From an uncultured Muribaculum sp. (lineage in GTDB: Bacteria > Bacteroidota > Bacteroidia > Bacteroidales > Muribaculaceae), in NCBI GenBank assembly GCA_910578785.1, contig CAJTSJ010000009.1, positions 1 through 64,000 on the forward strand: a stretch of DNA of 64,000 nt. The letters run 5' to 3'. Below, in pieces: positions 61,533 through 64,000 of the stretch. Both the position numbers and the translations under genes were made by a program. The notes below the pieces were generated by a model. It made no database searches. It was not told where the DNA came from and saw only the letters and a program-made list of their open reading frames with translations. The stretch's first letter is position 1. The number at the start of each line of letters is the position of its first letter.

Positions 61533-62408
61533 ATGACAATTGAACCAACGCTTAAAGAAGTATCCGGGTCAATCATACAGCGGCTTGCTCCTCACTACGG
61601 AGCGGGCGAAGCCGAAGCGATGAACAGGATAATCGTGGAGGAAATGCTCCACTACAGCCCCGTAGACGCGGTGTTGCGCAAAGATAATACAATTTCGGCA
61701 TTTATGTGCGGCAAGATTGATAAAGTAGTCGACCGTCTGCTTGCCGACGAACCGATACAATATATATTCGGCAAGGCGCGGTTTTACGGCGCGGATATCA
61801 TAGTGACACCCGATGTGCTGATTCCCCGCCAGGAGACGGAGGAGCTGGTCGACATCATAGTCGGCGAGCAGTCGGAACGCCGGGACTTGAATGTCCTCGA
61901 CCTGTGCACCGGATCGGGGTGCATAGCCGTCACGCTTGCCCGTGTGCTTAAATTTGCCGTTGTGGAGGGTGTCGACATCTCTGAGGCGGCGCTCAAAGTG
62001 GCCTTTGACAATGCCTCAGCCGCACATGTTAAGGTTAAGTGGGTCAAAGCCGATGTGCTTTCGCTTCCCGACAATGCATCGCCGGAATATGATATAATAG
62101 TGAGCAATCCGCCATACGTGCTTGATTCAGAGAAAAAGTCGATGGACAGGAATGTGCTTGACCACGAACCGCATCTGGCATTGTTCGTGCCTGACAGCGA
62201 TCCGTTGCGGTTCTATGTTCGGATTGCGCATTATGCGTCAAAGGCTCTCAGGGCCAATGGACGCCTGTATCTTGAGGTAAATCCTTGTTGTGCCGGCAAT
62301 ATAGCCGACTTGCTGAAGTCGTTGCGCTTCAAGAATGTCGATGTCCGGCTTGACATAAGCGGTAAACAAAGGTTTGTAACCGCTACATCGCCTGCCGATT
62401 ATGATTAA
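61533..62408 (+). CDS. prmC: Release factor glutamine N5-methyltransferase
   Basis: 291 aa. N-terminal helical domain, then SAM-binding VLDLCTGSGCIAVTLARVL and the catalytic motif IVSNPPYVLDSEK. Methylates the GGQ glutamine of release factors, and might also act on the PrfH encoded in this window. ATG 61533 is set by the promoter; an upstream in-frame ATG at 61461 would lie before it. Overlaps recX by 8 bp. Confidence 0.95.
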   Translation: MTIEPTLKEVSGSIIQRLAPHYGAGEAEAMNRIIVEEMLHYSPVDAVLRKDNTISAFMCGKIDKVVDRLLADEPIQYIFGKARFYGADIIVTPDVLIPRQETEELVDIIVGEQSERRDLNVLDLCTGSGCIAVTLARVLKFAVVEGVDISEAALKVAFDNASAAHVKVKWVKADVLSLPDNASPEYDIIVSNPPYVLDSEKKSMDRNVLDHEPHLALFVPDSDPLRFYVRIAHYASKALRANGRLYLEVNPCCAGNIADLLKSLRFKNVDVRLDISGKQRFVTATSPADYD

Positions 62409-62883
62409 GCGTCAGATGTCGGCCGAGGCTGCTCTCGAACGTCTTGAGGCCCAATGCGCCATGTCGGAATACTGTACCGGCGAGGTGAAGGAGAAGCTCT
62501 ACCGATGGGGCGTGCCGGCTTCGGCCCATTCAGGTATTCTGGAAAGGCTTGTGGCCGGGCGTTTTGTCGACGACAACCGATTTGCGCGTGCCTATGTCCG
62601 GGACAAGTCGGTCTATGGCAAGTGGGGCCGGCGTAAGATAGCCATGGGGCTTATGGCCAAGCGTATAGGGCGTGATGTCGTCGCCGAGGCCATGGAGGAA
62701 ATCGACGAAGAACGGTATTTTGAAAATCTTTGTTCGATACTCCGGACAAAGATGCGGACTGTAAAAGCCGAGACTGACTACGAATTAAGGATGAAGCTCT
62801 ACCAGAGGGGAATCCAATGCGGATATGAGTCGTCGTTCGTCAGCCGGGCAGTCAGTCAGGTCATTAAGGGTAATTCTGAATAA
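62401..62883 (+). CDS. recX: Regulatory protein RecX
   Basis: 160 aa, all helical, three RecX-type repeats (ALERLEAQCAMSEYCTGEVK, GRFVDDNRFARAYVRDKSVY, GKWGRRKIAMGLMAKRIG). Inhibits RecA filament growth. Overlaps prmC and is followed by comF after 9 bp. recA is not adjacent. Confidence 0.88.
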   Translation: MIKRQMSAEAALERLEAQCAMSEYCTGEVKEKLYRWGVPASAHSGILERLVAGRFVDDNRFARAYVRDKSVYGKWGRRKIAMGLMAKRIGRDVVAEAMEEIDEERYFENLCSILRTKMRTVKAETDYELRMKLYQRGIQCGYESSFVSRAVSQVIKGNSE

Positions 62884-62892
62884 ATCCGAGCC

Positions 62893-63588
62893 ATGAAACT
62901 GCTAAACTCTCTCCTGAATTTAATCTATCCCAATGTCTGTGAAGTCTGTGGCCGTTCGCTTGTGGAAGGTGAGGAAGTCATGTGCCTGCACTGTCTTGCC
63001 GACGTTCCTCTGACCAATGCCCATCGCGAGGAGTTCAATGTCATCCATAAGCGTCTGGCATCCACCATGCCCATAGAGCGCGCCGCCGGATACTTTTATT
63101 ATTTCCGGTCAGATCCGTATACACATCTGATTCATCGGGCCAAATATTCAGGCCGTCCTAAGCTTGCGAGGCAGTTGGCGAGGCGGTTTTCACGTCAGCT
63201 TATGTCGGAAGGCTTCTTTGACGGCATCGACTGCGTGGTTCCGGTGCCGATGCATTGGATCAAGCATATCCGCAGAGGGTACAACCAGAGTGAATATATT
63301 TGCCGTGGCGTTGCCGATGTGGCCGGAATGCCAGTCGAAAATATACTTGAAGCCACGCGTCCGCACCGCACGCAGACGGCATTAAGCGGGCTGCGGCGCA
63401 GTCAGAATCTGCACGATGTGTACAGGGTCGGGCGCGGTGCGCCTGATTTGACGGGAAAGCATGTGCTTCTGGTTGACGACGTGGTGACTACCGGCGCAAC
63501 GTTGCTTGCGTGCCGCAAGGCCATATATGACGTATGTCCTGATACAGTGGTGTCGGTTTTGGTGCTCGGAGTGACCAGATTATCCTAA
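62893..63588 (+). CDS. comF: ComF-family phosphoribosyltransferase-like protein
   Basis: 231 aa. N-terminal zinc finger (CEVCGRS, CLHCLADVP) and PRTase fold with HVLLVDDVVTTGATLLACRK as the PRPP loop, plus RRGYNQSEYICRGVA. Linked to DNA uptake/competence in transformable bacteria; here probably DNA-processing. Its last 9 bp overlap the convergent DeoR gene. Confidence 0.9.
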   Translation: MKLLNSLLNLIYPNVCEVCGRSLVEGEEVMCLHCLADVPLTNAHREEFNVIHKRLASTMPIERAAGYFYYFRSDPYTHLIHRAKYSGRPKLARQLARRFSRQLMSEGFFDGIDCVVPVPMHWIKHIRRGYNQSEYICRGVADVAGMPVENILEATRPHRTQTALSGLRRSQNLHDVYRVGRGAPDLTGKHVLLVDDVVTTGATLLACRKAIYDVCPDTVVSVLVLGVTRLS

Positions 63589-64000
63589 AGTGGCGTTTTG
63601 GGCATCTACTACAACAAGCTCGATGCCCAATTCTTCGATTCGCTGTACGATTTTGTCTGAAATACCGGAATCGGTTACGATCAGGTCTACTTCATCCATG
63701 TTGGCAATCTTGCTGAAGCCACGTCTTCTGAATTTAGATGAGTCGGCCAGCACTATGGTCTTCTGCGCGGAATGCATCATGACCTTGTTGAGGTCGGCCT
63801 CGCGTATGTCGGTGGTGGTGATGCCGAAGTCGATATCGATGCCGTCCACTCCGAGAAACAGCTTGCTGCATGAAAATTCCGACAGGGGCGATTCTGCATA
63901 TTTTCCTACTGCCGAAAGACTGCTGTGGCGCAATGTGCCGCCAAGCTGGACGATGTCGACGGATTCGTTGACGCCGAGAATCTCCGATACCTGAAGCGAT
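63580..64000 (-). CDS. DeoR/GlpR-family regulator, C-terminal part (cut by window end)
   Basis: The frame stays open to the window edge, giving 139 visible residues from SLQVSEILGVNESVDIVQLG onward. The DeoR effector domain is clear: LFLGVDGIDIDFGITTTDI, IVLADSSKFRRRGFSKIA and DLIVTDSGIS. The N-terminal DNA-binding half lies beyond the window. Family members sense phosphorylated sugars. Confidence 0.9.
   Translation of the reverse strand, partial: SLQVSEILGVNESVDIVQLGGTLRHSSLSAVGKYAESPLSEFSCSKLFLGVDGIDIDFGITTTDIREADLNKVMMHSAQKTIVLADSSKFRRRGFSKIANMDEVDLIVTDSGISDKIVQRIEELGIELVVVDAQNATLG

Noticed and set aside
60479..61600. FMN riboswitch near ribD
   Set aside because: Only 37 bp separate ribD and prmC starts; there is no room for or sign of the conserved fold.
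1..64000. CRISPR arrays, rRNA genes, insertion sequences
   Set aside because: No regularly spaced repeats, no rRNA-like sequence and no transposase frame were seen on either strand.

Overview
The window looks like a chromosome segment of a gut Bacteroidales, most probably Muribaculaceae-like. The evidence is a SusC/SusD pair, FecR, an ECF sigma factor of the Bacteroidetes type, a GLPGLI protein, RprX/RprY-like regulators, the uppS-bamA-ompH-ompH cluster, and many promoters with the Bacteroidetes -7 box TAnnTTTG preceded about 20 bp upstream by TTG. The genus is inferred; no rRNA is present.

Layout. 1-1400: tRNA-Leu and two tandem ORF6N-domain genes. 1576-18541: one long same-strand block holding FecR, SusC, SusD, two near-duplicate GH39 glycosidases, a one-cysteine Asp/Glu-racemase-family protein, an RpiB-family isomerase, a cytoplasmic beta-propeller-like protein, a cupin, split DhaK and DhaL, and a complete TRAP transporter. 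This is the most interesting part. It looks like a polysaccharide-utilisation front end joined to a small-sugar (possibly C4 ketose) kinase/isomerase back end and a TRAP importer. 18622-21477: an ECF sigma gene with no adjacent anti-sigma, and a GH29 fucosidase. 21697-24720: a divergent WYL regulator and an rtcB-prfH ribosome rescue/RNA repair pair. 24721-26000: a graveyard with a decayed dctM fragment and a decayed glycosyltransferase. 26089-29593: the dTDP-L-rhamnose genes rfbA, rfbC, rfbD and rfbB. 29673-30543: a 68-bp copy of prfH, a nicotinamidase gene and a dead copy of the 5' end of the fur gene found further on.

30544-36268: a TonB-type outer membrane receptor with a GLPGLI protein, divergent from a histidine kinase/response regulator pair. 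36297-37321: two small lipoproteins, one a stand-alone Spi-type prodomain. 37523-40535: a Fur-family regulator and a TonB receptor with a His-rich tail, probably a metal uptake unit. 40969-46539: a MacAB/TolC-type export system. 46817-49735: a second ABC transporter with its GntR (YtrA-type) regulator. Both ABC operons carry nearly the same 22-bp operator-like sequence just after the -7 box.

49841-64000: mostly housekeeping genes: the RprY/RprX two-component system, murI, two ompH/skp genes, bamA, uppS, a DUF6089-like protein, a DUF6242-like lipoprotein, ribD, prmC, recX, comF and a DeoR-family regulator cut by the window end. Several genes here and elsewhere (prmC, murI, the 34131 kinase) have the -7 box only 4-5 bases before the start codon, which predicts leaderless mRNAs.

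A recurring feature is the presence of truncated copies of neighbouring genes (dctM, prfH, fur) in direct orientation at module borders. This suggests that the accessory half was built by repeated duplication, insertion and deletion events.
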